This document shows, one piece after another, positions 54,281-62,764 of a stretch of 64,000 nt of DNA. The DNA is from Flavobacterium sp. 9AF. GTDB taxonomy: Bacteria; Bacteroidota; Bacteroidia; Flavobacteriales; Flavobacteriaceae. A program made the translations under genes and the position numbers. A model generated the notes under the pieces. It was not told where the DNA came from. It searched no databases and saw only the letters and a program-made list of their open reading frames with translations. The number at the start of each line of letters is the position of its first letter. The stretch's first letter is position 1. Location: positions 124,001-188,000 of the forward strand of contig NZ_LR733556.1 of assembly GCF_902506265.1 (NCBI RefSeq), read 5' to 3'.

Positions 54281-54864
54281 ATAATGTAATGAAAATAAGA
54301 AAAATAAGGAAAAAAAGCTTTTTATATTTTTATCTTTCTGTTCCAATATTATTATTGCTAACAATCTTCCTTATTTCTTTTTCTTATGAGAAATCATGGA
54401 GTTATAATTGGGAAGGTATTCGTGAAAATCTTAAAGATTCAATTAGTTTATATAGGACAAATTCTATAACAAGTGGTGTTGGAGAAAATGGTTCTGATTT
54501 TTCTTTTGAGGTAGAAAGAAGAAATTGGATAATGAAATATGCAACTATAAAAGAACTTGAAAAACTTAGTTTATATCCTGATGGGACAATTAAGGCTATA
54601 GCTTATGAAGGTTTGTTACGAAATAAATTATATTTTAAAAAATATGACTTAATTTTAAAAATTTTAAATGATGAAGATATTGTTGCTTATCAATCTGGAT
54701 GTTTGGGTTATACAATTTCATTAAGGGATTATTTTATGGATTATGTTTTACAATTGAATCCTGAAAGAAGTTTTGAATTTACAACAAATTTAGGCTTTGG
54801 TTTAAGTGATGAAGAAAAATATAAAATTATTGCAGAATATAAAAGCTATTTGTTAATTAAATAA
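54271..54864 (+). CDS. Hypothetical membrane protein, HEAT-like helical region
   Basis: 197 residues. One membrane helix (15-38) after a basic N-terminus, then a helical domain (RRNWIMKYATIKELEKLSLY, GTIKAIAYEGLLRNK, YDLILKILNDEDIVAYQSG) with the look of short HEAT-like repeats. Function unknown. Start ATG 54271 overlaps the previous gene; ATG 54289 is an alternative. The pair forms a small accessory unit. Confidence 0.68.
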   Translation: MVLNNVMKIRKIRKKSFLYFYLSVPILLLLTIFLISFSYEKSWSYNWEGIRENLKDSISLYRTNSITSGVGENGSDFSFEVERRNWIMKYATIKELEKLSLYPDGTIKAIAYEGLLRNKLYFKKYDLILKILNDEDIVAYQSGCLGYTISLRDYFMDYVLQLNPERSFEFTTNLGFGLSDEEKYKIIAEYKSYLLIK

Positions 54865-54954
54865 ATATTTAGTTAGGGTTTATAATTTTATCGTTTTATC
54901 TTTTGAAAAGAGATTAATGTAAATTCCTAGCAAAATACAGTTAACCTAATCATA

Positions 54955-55509
54955 CTACTTCCATTTTATTCCACATCCGATACTCGGTTTTTGTATTTCA
55001 TTTAAATGTCTATTGTAAATAATACTGTCGATCGCATTTCTTAAATCGCTACCACTTACGGGAATTCCGTTCCCAGGTCGAGAATCATCGAGTTGACCTC
55101 TGTAAATTAAACGATCCATAGCATCAAAAAGATAAAAATCAGGAGTGCAAGCGGCATCATATTTTTTGGCTATTTCTTGGCTTTCATCAAACAAGTAGGG
55201 AAAATCAATTTTATTTTCTAAGGCAAAATCGGCCATTTTTTCAGGGCTATCTTGTGGGTATTTTATAATATCATTACTAGAAATAGCAACGATACCTATG
55301 CCTTGTACTCTATAGTCATTTGCAATCATTACAATTTCATCAATTACATGTAAAACAAATGGGCAATGATTACAAATAAAAATAACTAGAGTTCCTTTAT
55401 GTCCTTTACAGTCTGAAAATGTAAAATGAGAATTAAAATTGGCTGCGGGTAATGAAAAATCAGTTGCTTTTGTGCCAAGAGAAAGCATGTTAGAAGGTGT
55501 TTGTGCCAT
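54955..55509 (-). CDS. Thioredoxin-fold peroxiredoxin-like protein
   Basis: 184 residues, AhpC/TSA-type fold: GTKATDFSLPAANFNSHFTF, FICNHCPFVLHVIDEIV with CNHC as the redox motif, ACTPDFYLFDAMDRLIYRG with the cis-Pro, and RPGNGIPVSG. Members of this group are often annotated thioredoxin family or alkyl hydroperoxide reductase; the peroxidatic position is replaced by a CxxC, so disulfide reductase activity is as likely. ATG 55509 fits the family start. The C-terminal IGCGIKWK is also typical. Confidence 0.87.
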   Translation of the reverse strand: MAQTPSNMLSLGTKATDFSLPAANFNSHFTFSDCKGHKGTLVIFICNHCPFVLHVIDEIVMIANDYRVQGIGIVAISSNDIIKYPQDSPEKMADFALENKIDFPYLFDESQEIAKKYDAACTPDFYLFDAMDRLIYRGQLDDSRPGNGIPVSGSDLRNAIDSIIYNRHLNEIQKPSIGCGIKWK

Positions 55510-55618
55510 TGCCTTTGAAATTTGATTTGATTTTGAAAATCGTTTTTCTATAATTATTATACGCAAGATTTGAAAAATTGTTACAAATTACTTAGTTTTA
55601 TATGTTAAACAATAAAGC

Positions 55619-56080
55619 ATGAAAACATTAGCTGATTGGTTCAAAGAATATGGTACAAGTCATCAAAATCAAACGAATAAAAAAATTCATTATATCTGTG
55701 TGCCAACTATCTTTTTTTCTGTAGTTGGATTAGTGTTAAGTATCCCAAATGATTTTTTATTATCTATCACTGACTTGCATCCCGTAGTTGCCAATTGGGC
55801 TTTTTTAATATTACTATTGGTGTTGTTCTTTTATTATAGATTGTCAGTTAAAATGGGTATTCAAATGACTTTATTTGCCACATTTTGTTTAGTAGGAAAT
55901 TATTTAATTGCTCAGAAAGTACCTTTGTTTTGGTTTTCTATTGCTATCTTTGCGTTGGCATGGATTGGTCAGTTTTACGGGCATAAAATAGAAGGGAAAA
56001 AACCTTCTTTTTTAAAAGATTTACAATTTTTATTAATTGGCCCTGCTTGGGTTATATATTCTTTATTTAATGGAAGATAA
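55619..56080 (+). CDS. Mpo1-like (DUF962) membrane protein
   Basis: 153 residues, four membrane helices. YGTSHQNQTNKKIHYICVPT (15-34) with the family's conserved His, and the late FYGHKIEGKKPSFLKDLQFLLIGPAW. Yeast Mpo1 is an iron-dependent dioxygenase for 2-hydroxy fatty acid alpha-oxidation; the paired histidines are kept, so a related lipid oxidation is plausible. Overlaps the tRNA-binding gene by 11 bases. Confidence 0.88.
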   Translation: MKTLADWFKEYGTSHQNQTNKKIHYICVPTIFFSVVGLVLSIPNDFLLSITDLHPVVANWAFLILLLVLFFYYRLSVKMGIQMTLFATFCLVGNYLIAQKVPLFWFSIAIFALAWIGQFYGHKIEGKKPSFLKDLQFLLIGPAWVIYSLFNGR

Positions 56081-56414
56081 TTTAATTTCTTGGAGTGATT
56101 TTGAAAAAGTAGCAATTCATGTAGGAACAATTGTTGAGGTTAATAATTTTCCTGAAGCTAAAAAGCCTGCTTATCAGTTACAAATAGATTTTGGTAAACA
56201 GATAGGGATTAGAAAATCTTCTGCACAAATTACCGCTCGATATAAAAAGGAAGAGTTAATAGGAAAACAGATTATAGCTGTAATTAATTTTCCAAAGAAA
56301 CAAATAGGTAAGTTTATGAGCGAATGTTTGGTATTAGGTCTAGTGGGTGATGTTAACGATGTAGTTTTATTATCTCCCGATTTTCCTGTTCCTAATGGTT
56401 TAAGAATGGCATAA
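56070..56414 (+). CDS. csaA: CsaA-like tRNA-binding domain protein
   Basis: 114 residues, a stand-alone tRNA-binding OB fold (EMAP/Arc1p type): WSDFEKVAIHVGTIVEV, EAKKPAYQLQIDFGKQIG, KSSAQITARYKKEEL, GKFMSECLVLGL. CsaA has a chaperone-like role in protein export in Bacillus and binds tRNA. ATG 56070 is within the end of the Mpo1-like gene, so translation is coupled. Bidirectional terminator follows. Confidence 0.9.
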   Translation: MEDNLISWSDFEKVAIHVGTIVEVNNFPEAKKPAYQLQIDFGKQIGIRKSSAQITARYKKEELIGKQIIAVINFPKKQIGKFMSECLVLGLVGDVNDVVLLSPDFPVPNGLRMA

Positions 56415-56447
56415 AAAAAGTCCGAATTAACGGACTTTATTTTTTTC
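56413..56447. terminator. Bidirectional terminator between convergent genes
   Basis: AAAGTCCG pairs with CGGACTTT around AATTAA; A and T tracts on both sides. Confidence 0.9.
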
Positions 56448-56459
56448 TAAAGAAAATGA

Positions 56460-56834
56460 TTAAATATCATCAAAATCTATATTGGTGAAATTGTCTGTAG
56501 ATGAAGTTTCAGATGTTGCTTCTGAATACATTTCTTTTTTGAAATCTTTTTGGTGTCTTTCAGAAATTACTTCTTCTCCTTTTTGTGATACAACAAAGTC
56601 TGTCATTTCGTCTAAAATCTCTTTAAAAGCAACAAAATCTTCTTTATATAAATAGATTTTATGTTTTTTAAAGTGGTACGAACCATCCTCTTCTGTAAAT
56701 TTTTTACTTTCAGTAATGGTAATGTAATAATCATCAGCTTTAGTAGCTCTTACATCGAAGAAATATGTTCTTCTTCCAGCTCTTAATACTTTAGAAAAAA
56801 TATCTTCTTTTTCTAACATTTCATTTTCTCTCAT
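56460..56834 (-). CDS. DUF3276/PUR-domain nucleic-acid-binding protein
   Basis: 124 residues. The PUR-like fold is shown by IFSKVLRAGRRTYFFDVRAT, DDYYITITESKKF and KHKIYLYKEDFVAFKEILDEM. Bacteroidota and spirochaete PUR proteins bind RNA and single-stranded DNA and act as regulators. The acidic, Ser/Thr-rich C-terminal tail is disordered. ATG 56834 (MRENEML) is preferred over an earlier in-frame start. Confidence 0.88.
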   Translation of the reverse strand: MRENEMLEKEDIFSKVLRAGRRTYFFDVRATKADDYYITITESKKFTEEDGSYHFKKHKIYLYKEDFVAFKEILDEMTDFVVSQKGEEVISERHQKDFKKEMYSEATSETSSTDNFTNIDFDDI

Positions 56835-56903
56835 AATCCAAACTGTCAATTTTTAGTTTTATGTTTTCCAAAAGTCTAAAAAAAAAATGTATAAAGCAAT
56901 ATT

Positions 56904-58652
56904 TTAGACAATTTCTTTTTCAGATAGTTGTTTGTTATATAAATCTTTATAATAACCCTCTTGATTTATTAATTGATTATGAGAACCTTGTTGAATGATT
57001 TTTCCGTCTTCTAAAATAATGATAAAATCAGCATTTTTGGCTGAAGAAACTCTGTGACTTACTAATAGGGTGGTCTTATTTTTGCAAAAATCCATTAAGT
57101 TGTTAAGTATAGTTTCTTCAGTTTCAGTGTCTACAGCACTTAAACAATCGTCTAATAATAAAATAGGCGCGTTTTTAATAATAGCTCTAGCAATGGAAAC
57201 ACGTTGTTTTTGACCGCCTGATAAAGTTATGCCTCTTTCTCCTAAAATGGTTTCATATTGGTTAGTAAAACCTTCAATATTATGATGTACATAGGCTTTT
57301 TTTGCTGCTTCAATTACTTGCTCGTCGGTAGCATTTTCGTTTCCAAACTTGATATTGTTTTTTATGGTGTCAGAAAAAAGAAAAGCATCTTGTGGTACGA
57401 CTCCAATGTTATTTCTTAAATCATTTAGGTTGACTTGTTTGATAGGGTGATTATCTATGAAAATTGTACCCGAAGTAACGTCATATAAACGACTTAATAA
57501 TGATAATAAGGTAGATTTGCCTGATCCCGTTTTTCCAAGAATAGCTAAGGTTTGTCCAGATTGTACCGTAAAACTTATATTTTCTAAAGCTTGTATATTG
57601 GTATCGTCATAAATGAATGATACATTTTCAAAGCGAATATTTCCTTCAATAGTTGAGTGTGTTTCAACTTGATTGAAAATTTCTGGTTTGGTTTTTAAGA
57701 ATTCGTTTATCCTTTTTTGTGAAGCTTCAGCTTCTTGAACTAGAGAAGAAACCCATCCTAATGATGCTACAGGCCAAGTAAGCATGTTAATGTATAAAAT
57801 AAACTGGGCAATTACACCTATATCTGGAATCGTTCCATTGATATACATCATACCTCCTACATAAATAACAACTAAATTGCTTAATCCAATGAGTAAAATC
57901 ATCAATGGACCAAATAATGAGTTAGTTTTGGCTAAACTCATGGCTTTTTCATTGCTATCCTTGGTAAGACTGGAAAATTCATCTATTTTTTGATTTTCTA
58001 TGGAATATGCTTTGATAACTCTTATTCCAGAAAACATTTCCTGAGCAAAAGAAGATAAGGATGATAAGTTTTGTTGAAATAAACCACTTTTTACATTTAT
58101 CTGCGAACTTATTTTAAAGACCCCGTAGGAAAGCAAAGGTAAAGGTATTAGAGAGTATAAGGTTAATGTAGGGGAAATCAAGGCCATTTGTATGATAACA
58201 ACTATAAAAACAATAAGAGTGTTAACAGAGTACATCACTGATGGGCCAACATACATTCTCACTTTGCTCACATCTTCACTTATTCTGTTCATCAAATCTC
58301 CTGTTCTATTTTGCTTGTAAAATTTCTGACTTAAAACTTGATAATGATTATAAATTTCATTTTTTAAATCAAATTCAATGTGTCTCGACATTACAATTAA
58401 GGTTTGTCTCATCAAAAATGTTAAGAAACCTCCTATTAAAGCTGCTAAAAGAGTGTAAATGAAGTTGTCAACTAAAATGCTATAAGCTTCTTCTTTTGAA
58501 ATAGCACTATTTTCAATAGCTCTAAGCGAATCTCCAAAAAATTTAGGTACAAATAATTTAAAAATTTGTGCAGCTATAGTAATTATTATTCCTAGTAAAA
58601 AACGGTATTTGTATTTTATGAAATATTTATTTAAATATTGTAATTCTTTCAT
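56904..58652 (-). CDS. ABC transporter, fused permease and ATPase
   Basis: 582 residues, half-transporter of the MsbA/LmrA exporter type: six membrane helices (about 18-300), then the nucleotide-binding domain with Walker A LGKTGSGKST, Q-loop VPQDAFLFSD, signature LSGGQKQR, Walker B ILLLDDCLS with Ser replacing the usual catalytic Glu region order (DDCLSAVD), and H-loop VSHRVSS. Aspartate followed by Cys instead of Glu after Walker B suggests a degenerate catalytic site, as in the impaired half of heterodimeric exporters, though no partner half lies next door. Substrate unknown. Confidence 0.88.
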   Translation of the reverse strand: MKELQYLNKYFIKYKYRFLLGIIITIAAQIFKLFVPKFFGDSLRAIENSAISKEEAYSILVDNFIYTLLAALIGGFLTFLMRQTLIVMSRHIEFDLKNEIYNHYQVLSQKFYKQNRTGDLMNRISEDVSKVRMYVGPSVMYSVNTLIVFIVVIIQMALISPTLTLYSLIPLPLLSYGVFKISSQINVKSGLFQQNLSSLSSFAQEMFSGIRVIKAYSIENQKIDEFSSLTKDSNEKAMSLAKTNSLFGPLMILLIGLSNLVVIYVGGMMYINGTIPDIGVIAQFILYINMLTWPVASLGWVSSLVQEAEASQKRINEFLKTKPEIFNQVETHSTIEGNIRFENVSFIYDDTNIQALENISFTVQSGQTLAILGKTGSGKSTLLSLLSRLYDVTSGTIFIDNHPIKQVNLNDLRNNIGVVPQDAFLFSDTIKNNIKFGNENATDEQVIEAAKKAYVHHNIEGFTNQYETILGERGITLSGGQKQRVSIARAIIKNAPILLLDDCLSAVDTETEETILNNLMDFCKNKTTLLVSHRVSSAKNADFIIILEDGKIIQQGSHNQLINQEGYYKDLYNKQLSEKEIV

Positions 58653-58841
58653 ATATGATTTCTGAGTGAAGTTTTTTTTGTTAAAAAGCTAAAAAATTAT
58701 GAATTATAGTTGATAAAATAAAAATTAAAAATCGGCAATAAAATTATCATATCTGTAAAAATATTTTAAAATATTGAAATATTTTAAAATTATCCGTAAT
58801 ATTGTGTTTAATTATTGAATAATTTTCAACACTTAAATTAT

Positions 58842-59948
58842 ATGTCAACAGAACTATTACAAGCAAACGAGCTACATAAAATTGATCCAGTTTTTGGTCA
58901 AGTTTCATTTGACGGACATGAGCAAGTTGTTTTTTGCCATGACAAAGATACAGGATTAAAAGCAATTATTGGTATACATAACACAGTTTTAGGACCTGCT
59001 TTAGGTGGAACAAGAATGTGGAATTATACAAACGAATGGGAAGCTTTAAATGATGTTTTGCGTTTATCACGTGGTATGACGTTTAAAAACTCTATTTCAG
59101 GTTTAAATTTAGGAGGTGGTAAAGCAGTAATCATAGGAGATGCTAAGACACAAAAAACACCAGAATTAATGAGACGTTTTGGTCAATTTGTAGATTCATT
59201 ATCTGGAAAATACATTACTGCTGAAGATGTAGGGATGGAAACGAAAGATATGGATACAGTAAGAGAAGTAACTCAATATGTATCAGGTATATCTGAAAGT
59301 AAAGGAGGATCAGGTAATCCTTCGCCAATTACTGCTTATGGTGTTTTTATGGGAATGAAAGCAGCAGCAAAATACCAGTTTGGTTCAGATAACTTAGAAG
59401 GTAAAAAAGTGTTAGTACAAGGAATTGGTCATGTAGGAGAAGTTTTGGTTGATCACCTTACAAAATCGGGTGCAATTGTAACAATATCTGATATTAATGA
59501 AGATAGATTACATGAAGTAGGTTCGAAATATGGTGCTAAAATATTTTCAGGAGAGGATCTATATGGTTCAGATGTTGATATTTACGCTCCTTGTGCTTTA
59601 GGTGCAACCATAAACGATGATACTATTGTAAAATTAAAAGCTAAAATTATTGCAGGTGCGGCAAATAATCAATTAGCTAATGAAGTAAAACACGGTCAAA
59701 TTTTAAAAGAAAAAGGAATATTATATGCTCCAGATTTCTTAATAAATGCTGGTGGAGTAATCAATGTATATTCTGAATTGGCTCACCTTACAAAAGCTCA
59801 AGTAATGGAAAAAACAGAAAATATCTATAATACTGCACTTGAAATATTTGATTTTTCGGCTAAAAACAATATCACAACACATCAAGCCGCTCTTTCAATT
59901 GCTCAACAAAGAATTGATGACAGAAAAAAAGAGTTACAGAGTAAATAA
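58842..59948 (+). CDS. Glu/Leu/Phe/Val dehydrogenase, leucine-dehydrogenase-like
   Basis: 368 residues. ELFV dehydrogenase: GPALGGTRMWNYTNEWEALND and RLSRGMTFKNSISGLNLGGGKAV with the catalytic Lys, AEDVGMETKDMDTV, NAD-binding VLVQGIGHVGEVLVDHL, and AGAANNQLA with APDFLINAGGVINVY. Size and motifs fit octameric leucine/valine dehydrogenases, which deaminate branched-chain amino acids reversibly. ATG 58842 is chosen; a TTG at 58815 is in frame but adds non-family residues. Followed by nusB. Confidence 0.92.
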   Translation: MSTELLQANELHKIDPVFGQVSFDGHEQVVFCHDKDTGLKAIIGIHNTVLGPALGGTRMWNYTNEWEALNDVLRLSRGMTFKNSISGLNLGGGKAVIIGDAKTQKTPELMRRFGQFVDSLSGKYITAEDVGMETKDMDTVREVTQYVSGISESKGGSGNPSPITAYGVFMGMKAAAKYQFGSDNLEGKKVLVQGIGHVGEVLVDHLTKSGAIVTISDINEDRLHEVGSKYGAKIFSGEDLYGSDVDIYAPCALGATINDDTIVKLKAKIIAGAANNQLANEVKHGQILKEKGILYAPDFLINAGGVINVYSELAHLTKAQVMEKTENIYNTALEIFDFSAKNNITTHQAALSIAQQRIDDRKKELQSK

Positions 59949-60026
59949 TATTTAAATAATATTGTATTTTTGCAAAGCGAAAGAGTTTCTTTCGCTTTCT
60001 TAATTTTTAAAAGTTCTTATAATAGG

Positions 60027-60974
60027 ATGTTAAGTAGAAGACATATACGTGTAAAAGTAATGCAGAGTATTTATGCCATGCATCAACACCAAGCTGAAAA
60101 CTTGGACAAAGAGGAGAAATTCTTGTTTCAAAGCATTGAAAATATGCATGATTTATATTTATTAATACTCTCAGCATTAATAGAAATACGCGAAAAAGAA
60201 GAGGAATATTTAGAATTAGCTTCAAAAAAATATTTAGCAACTAAAGAAGAGCGAAATCCCAACAAAAAATTTGTAAATAATAAAATTTTAAAATTGCTAG
60301 GTAATAGTGATTCTTTAAATACTATTCTAGATGATAGAAGTATCACTAATTGGAAACGTAACGATGATATTATTTTATTTTTGTTAGAAGCCATAAAAGA
60401 AAGTGAAATTTATAGTAATTATATGAAAAATGATACTATAAATGATGATTTTAATACTGATAAAGAATTTATCGCTTCTTTATTCACAGAGGTTATAGCT
60501 CCTAATGATAAATTATACGACTATTTAGAAGAGCACAAGCTAACTTGGCTAGATGATTTACCTGCAGTTAATACTTTGATTTTAAAACAATTGAAGCAAG
60601 TTAGAGTTACGGATGAAGATTTTAATGTATCTAAATTGTACAAAGATTTAGACGATAAGGAGTATGTTAAAAATTTATTTAGAAAAACAGTTCTTAACGA
60701 AGTGGAATTGTCTAAAGAATATATTGATAAAACGCCTAATTGGGATACTGAACGAATAGCCGAAATAGATACAATTATTCTTAAAATGGCCATTTGTGAA
60801 TTGTTAAAATTCCCATCTATACCAGCAAAAGTAACAATTAACGAATATTTAGAAATTGCAAAAGAATATTCTACTCCAAAAAGTAGTATTTTTATCAATG
60901 GAATATTAGATAATTTAGTTAAAGATTTTGAAAAAGAAAACCGCTTAAATAAAGCGGGAAGAGGATTATTATAA
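60027..60974 (+). CDS. nusB: Transcription antitermination protein NusB (long form)
   Basis: 315 residues; the NusB helical core is at the C-terminus (about 170-300: FRKTVLNEVELSKEYIDK, NWDTERIAEIDTIILKMAI, CELLKFPSIPAKVTINEYLE, IAKEYSTPKSSIFINGILDN), while MLSRRHIRVKVMQSIYAMHQ begins the domain and a long insertion or extension of about 150 residues lies between. Bacteroidota NusB is usually about 300 residues, twice the E. coli length. Binds boxA RNA in rRNA antitermination complexes. ATG 60027 gives the standard RRHIR start. Confidence 0.94.
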   Translation: MLSRRHIRVKVMQSIYAMHQHQAENLDKEEKFLFQSIENMHDLYLLILSALIEIREKEEEYLELASKKYLATKEERNPNKKFVNNKILKLLGNSDSLNTILDDRSITNWKRNDDIILFLLEAIKESEIYSNYMKNDTINDDFNTDKEFIASLFTEVIAPNDKLYDYLEEHKLTWLDDLPAVNTLILKQLKQVRVTDEDFNVSKLYKDLDDKEYVKNLFRKTVLNEVELSKEYIDKTPNWDTERIAEIDTIILKMAICELLKFPSIPAKVTINEYLEIAKEYSTPKSSIFINGILDNLVKDFEKENRLNKAGRGLL

Positions 60975-60992
60975 ACAAATAAAAATTTAGTT

Positions 60993-61529
60993 ATGTTAAA
61001 AAAAACAGCAAACCTATTAATGGTGTCCTTACTTTTTTCTGCATTAGCATGTAAAGATAATGGTTCTGCAAAAATTACTGAAGAAGATATGAAAACTTTC
61101 GAATCGGAAGCAGTAGCTACAACTCCTGCAAATAATGCAGCTACCGTAACAGATGCACAATCAGTGCAAACTACGAAACCAGTTGATGGGAAATACCCTA
61201 AAATTCAATTCAATAAATTAGAGCATGATTTTGGAACGATAAAATCAGGAGAAAAAGTCGAAACTGAATTTATAGTTAAAAATATAGGTGAAGCTGATTT
61301 AGTTATATTGGATGCTGTGGGAAGCTGTGGTTGCACAGTGCCAAATCCTCCAAAAGAACCAATTAAGCCTGGAGCATCTGCACCAATAAAAGTTAGTTTT
61401 GATTCTACTAATAAATCAGGGCAACAAAGTAAAACGGTTACTTTAACCACAAATACTGAAATAGGTAAAGAAAACTTTACGATTAAAGCTAATGTACTTC
61501 CAAAAGAGGGAAGTGGAATTTCTAAATAA
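60993..61529 (+). CDS. DUF1573 lipoprotein
   Basis: 178 residues. Lipoprotein signal (MVSLLFSALACKDNG, Cys near 20), an Ala/Thr-rich linker, then DUF1573, an ASH/MSP-like beta-sandwich: FNKLEHDFGTIKSGEKVETE, VKNIGEADLVILDAVGSCGC, APIKVSFDSTNKSGQQ. The conserved GSCGCTVP cysteines are present. Function unknown; the gene stands between nusB and yajC, a conserved flavobacterial order. Confidence 0.9.
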   Translation: MLKKTANLLMVSLLFSALACKDNGSAKITEEDMKTFESEAVATTPANNAATVTDAQSVQTTKPVDGKYPKIQFNKLEHDFGTIKSGEKVETEFIVKNIGEADLVILDAVGSCGCTVPNPPKEPIKPGASAPIKVSFDSTNKSGQQSKTVTLTTNTEIGKENFTIKANVLPKEGSGISK

Positions 61530-61544
61530 ACTTAAACTATTGAT

Positions 61545-61823
61545 ATGGAATACGGAATGATTGCAAACATATTACTAATAATAGTGATATTTTACTTTTT
61601 TATGATACGTCCGCAACAACAAAGAGCAAAAAAAGAAAAAGCATTTGAAGCCTCTTTAAAAGTTGGTGATAAAGTAATTACTAAAGCGGGTATTCATGGA
61701 AAAGTTGCTGAATTAGCTGAAAATACTGTAGTTATAGAAACTATGGCAGGAAAGATTAAAATGGAAAAATCAGCTATTTCTTTAGAGATGAGTGCTAAAC
61801 TTACAGAAAAAGAGAATAAATAG
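61545..61823 (+). CDS. yajC: Preprotein translocase subunit YajC
   Basis: 92 residues. One N-terminal membrane helix (6-22) followed by FMIRPQQQRAKKEKAFEASLKVGDKVITKAGIHGKV-type sequence (key words IRPQQQRAKKE, VGDKVITKAGI), diagnostic for YajC, an accessory of SecDF-YajC at the inner membrane. Starts 16 bases after the DUF1573 gene; a strong terminator follows and ends the conserved block at the defence locus. Confidence 0.96.
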   Translation: MEYGMIANILLIIVIFYFFMIRPQQQRAKKEKAFEASLKVGDKVITKAGIHGKVAELAENTVVIETMAGKIKMEKSAISLEMSAKLTEKENK

Positions 61824-61842
61824 TCATTTTGTTTTCTAAGCT

Positions 61843-61886
61843 AAAAAAACCCAAATAACGTTTAAGTAATTTGGGTTTTTTATTTT
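61843..61886. terminator. Terminator at the border between yajC and the defence locus
   Basis: AAAAAACCCAAAT pairs with ATTTGGGTTTTTT; T tracts on both strands suit the convergent HARE-HTH gene. Confidence 0.9.
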
Positions 61887-62578
61887 ACTAGTAATAATGT
61901 GTCTTTATTCCATTGATAATATTTCTTTAATATTGATCTACCATTTTCATTATAAATAATAGAGTCACTTTCTAGAAGATGCTTTTTGTCATTTCTAAAT
62001 ATATTGGGTAGATGTTTGCTCGTTTGTATAAATGTCATTTTTTTTTGAGCATCAATTAGAATTAGATATCCGTATGATAAGCCAAGTCCATTTGTAGCAT
62101 ATCTTTGAATATATAAATCATTTAAATTGTCAAAATTATAATCTTTTATTTTGTAATTAAAACTATGTAGATTAAAATCATTTTTTAAAAATAAATGGTC
62201 ATTTAAAATCCAATTTCTCTTATTAAGACTATACAATTTTAAACCTATCAATCTTTTATAAAAATAGAGGACAGCAAGAATAAATTGAATTTGATGTGCT
62301 AAAAAAAATCCGCGCAGAAGATTTGACAAATAATCATAGGAACTAATTAAACTTCTATATTTATCATCTTTTTGTAATAAAACATACCCATTGATATTAA
62401 AAAAAAGAGAAGAATAGTTTTTTACTCTAAGTAAGATTTGATCAGCAGTTAAATCCTTTTGATCTTTTCTAACGTAGAATTTATTTGAATTAATAATTGT
62501 AGCTATCTCTGTAGCTGACAAAAAATTATTATTCTCTCTTAATACTTTCTCTATAGCTTCATGTAATGTCATAATCAT
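61880..62578 (-). CDS. HARE-HTH domain protein
   Basis: 233 residues. The N-terminal HARE-HTH winged helix (about 3-70: HEAIEKVLRENNNFLSATEI, ATIINSNKFYVRKDQ, FFNINGYVLLQ) is a DNA-binding module shared by restriction enzymes and chromatin proteins. A helical segment SNLLRGFFLAHQIQFILAVL then YFYKRLIGLK recalls the N-terminal helical domain of type I methylases, but no methylase motif follows. The remainder is unrecognised. ATG 62578 is chosen: the upstream 22 residues in frame (SFDRLRMTSW) are translated from a dispersed repeat in the hsdS relic. Probably defence-related by position. Confidence 0.7.
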   Translation of the reverse strand: MIMTLHEAIEKVLRENNNFLSATEIATIINSNKFYVRKDQKDLTADQILLRVKNYSSLFFNINGYVLLQKDDKYRSLISSYDYLSNLLRGFFLAHQIQFILAVLYFYKRLIGLKLYSLNKRNWILNDHLFLKNDFNLHSFNYKIKDYNFDNLNDLYIQRYATNGLGLSYGYLILIDAQKKMTFIQTSKHLPNIFRNDKKHLLESDSIIYNENGRSILKKYYQWNKDTLLLVK

Positions 62579-62579
62579 T

Positions 62580-62738
62580 TTATTTTTGATCCTCCGCAAC
62601 AATACCCAACTTGTCATCCTGAGCCTGTCGAAGGATCTCATCATCTACCATAACCTGCCTATTCATCAACATAGGCAACAACCAATTTCGTAGCGATGCG
62701 AGTTCATGGTTTTTTGTTAAATTATTTTTTTGCTTCTT
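62580..62738 (-). pseudogene. Decayed second copy of the hsdS 3' end
   Basis: Read on the minus strand, one frame gives NNLTKNHELASLRNWLLP, then MLMNRQVMV, DDEILRQAQDDKLGIVAEDQ and a stop at 62580. This parallels the intact hsdS tail (ENNLKENQELASLRDWLLP, MLMNGQVTV, GDEILRQAQDDKL) residue by residue. Upstream the frame is closed by a stop at about 62741 and no target-recognition domain precedes it, so only the last 50 or so codons remain. It lies between the AbiV gene and the HARE-HTH gene. Confidence 0.85.
62591..62728 (-). repeat. hsdS-tail direct repeat, copy A
   Basis: 138 bases aligning without gaps to copy B (63510-63647) in the same orientation, by eye with most positions identical, including TTGTCATCCTGAGCCTGTCG and the ATGCGAGTTC block. 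Copies A and B bracket the AbiV gene with a 919-base period. Confidence 0.85.
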
Positions 62739-62764
62739 TTAAACTTTTTAAAATCCACTCATAA

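Noticed and set aside
58815..58841. TTG start for the Leu/Glu dehydrogenase
   Set aside because: The nine extra residues are not family-like and lie in presumed promoter sequence; ATG 58842 is used.
62579..62644. Upstream extension of the HARE-HTH gene (SFDRLRMTSW residues)
   Set aside because: This stretch is the antisense reading of the dispersed repeat inside the hsdS relic, not family sequence; the gene start was set at 62578.
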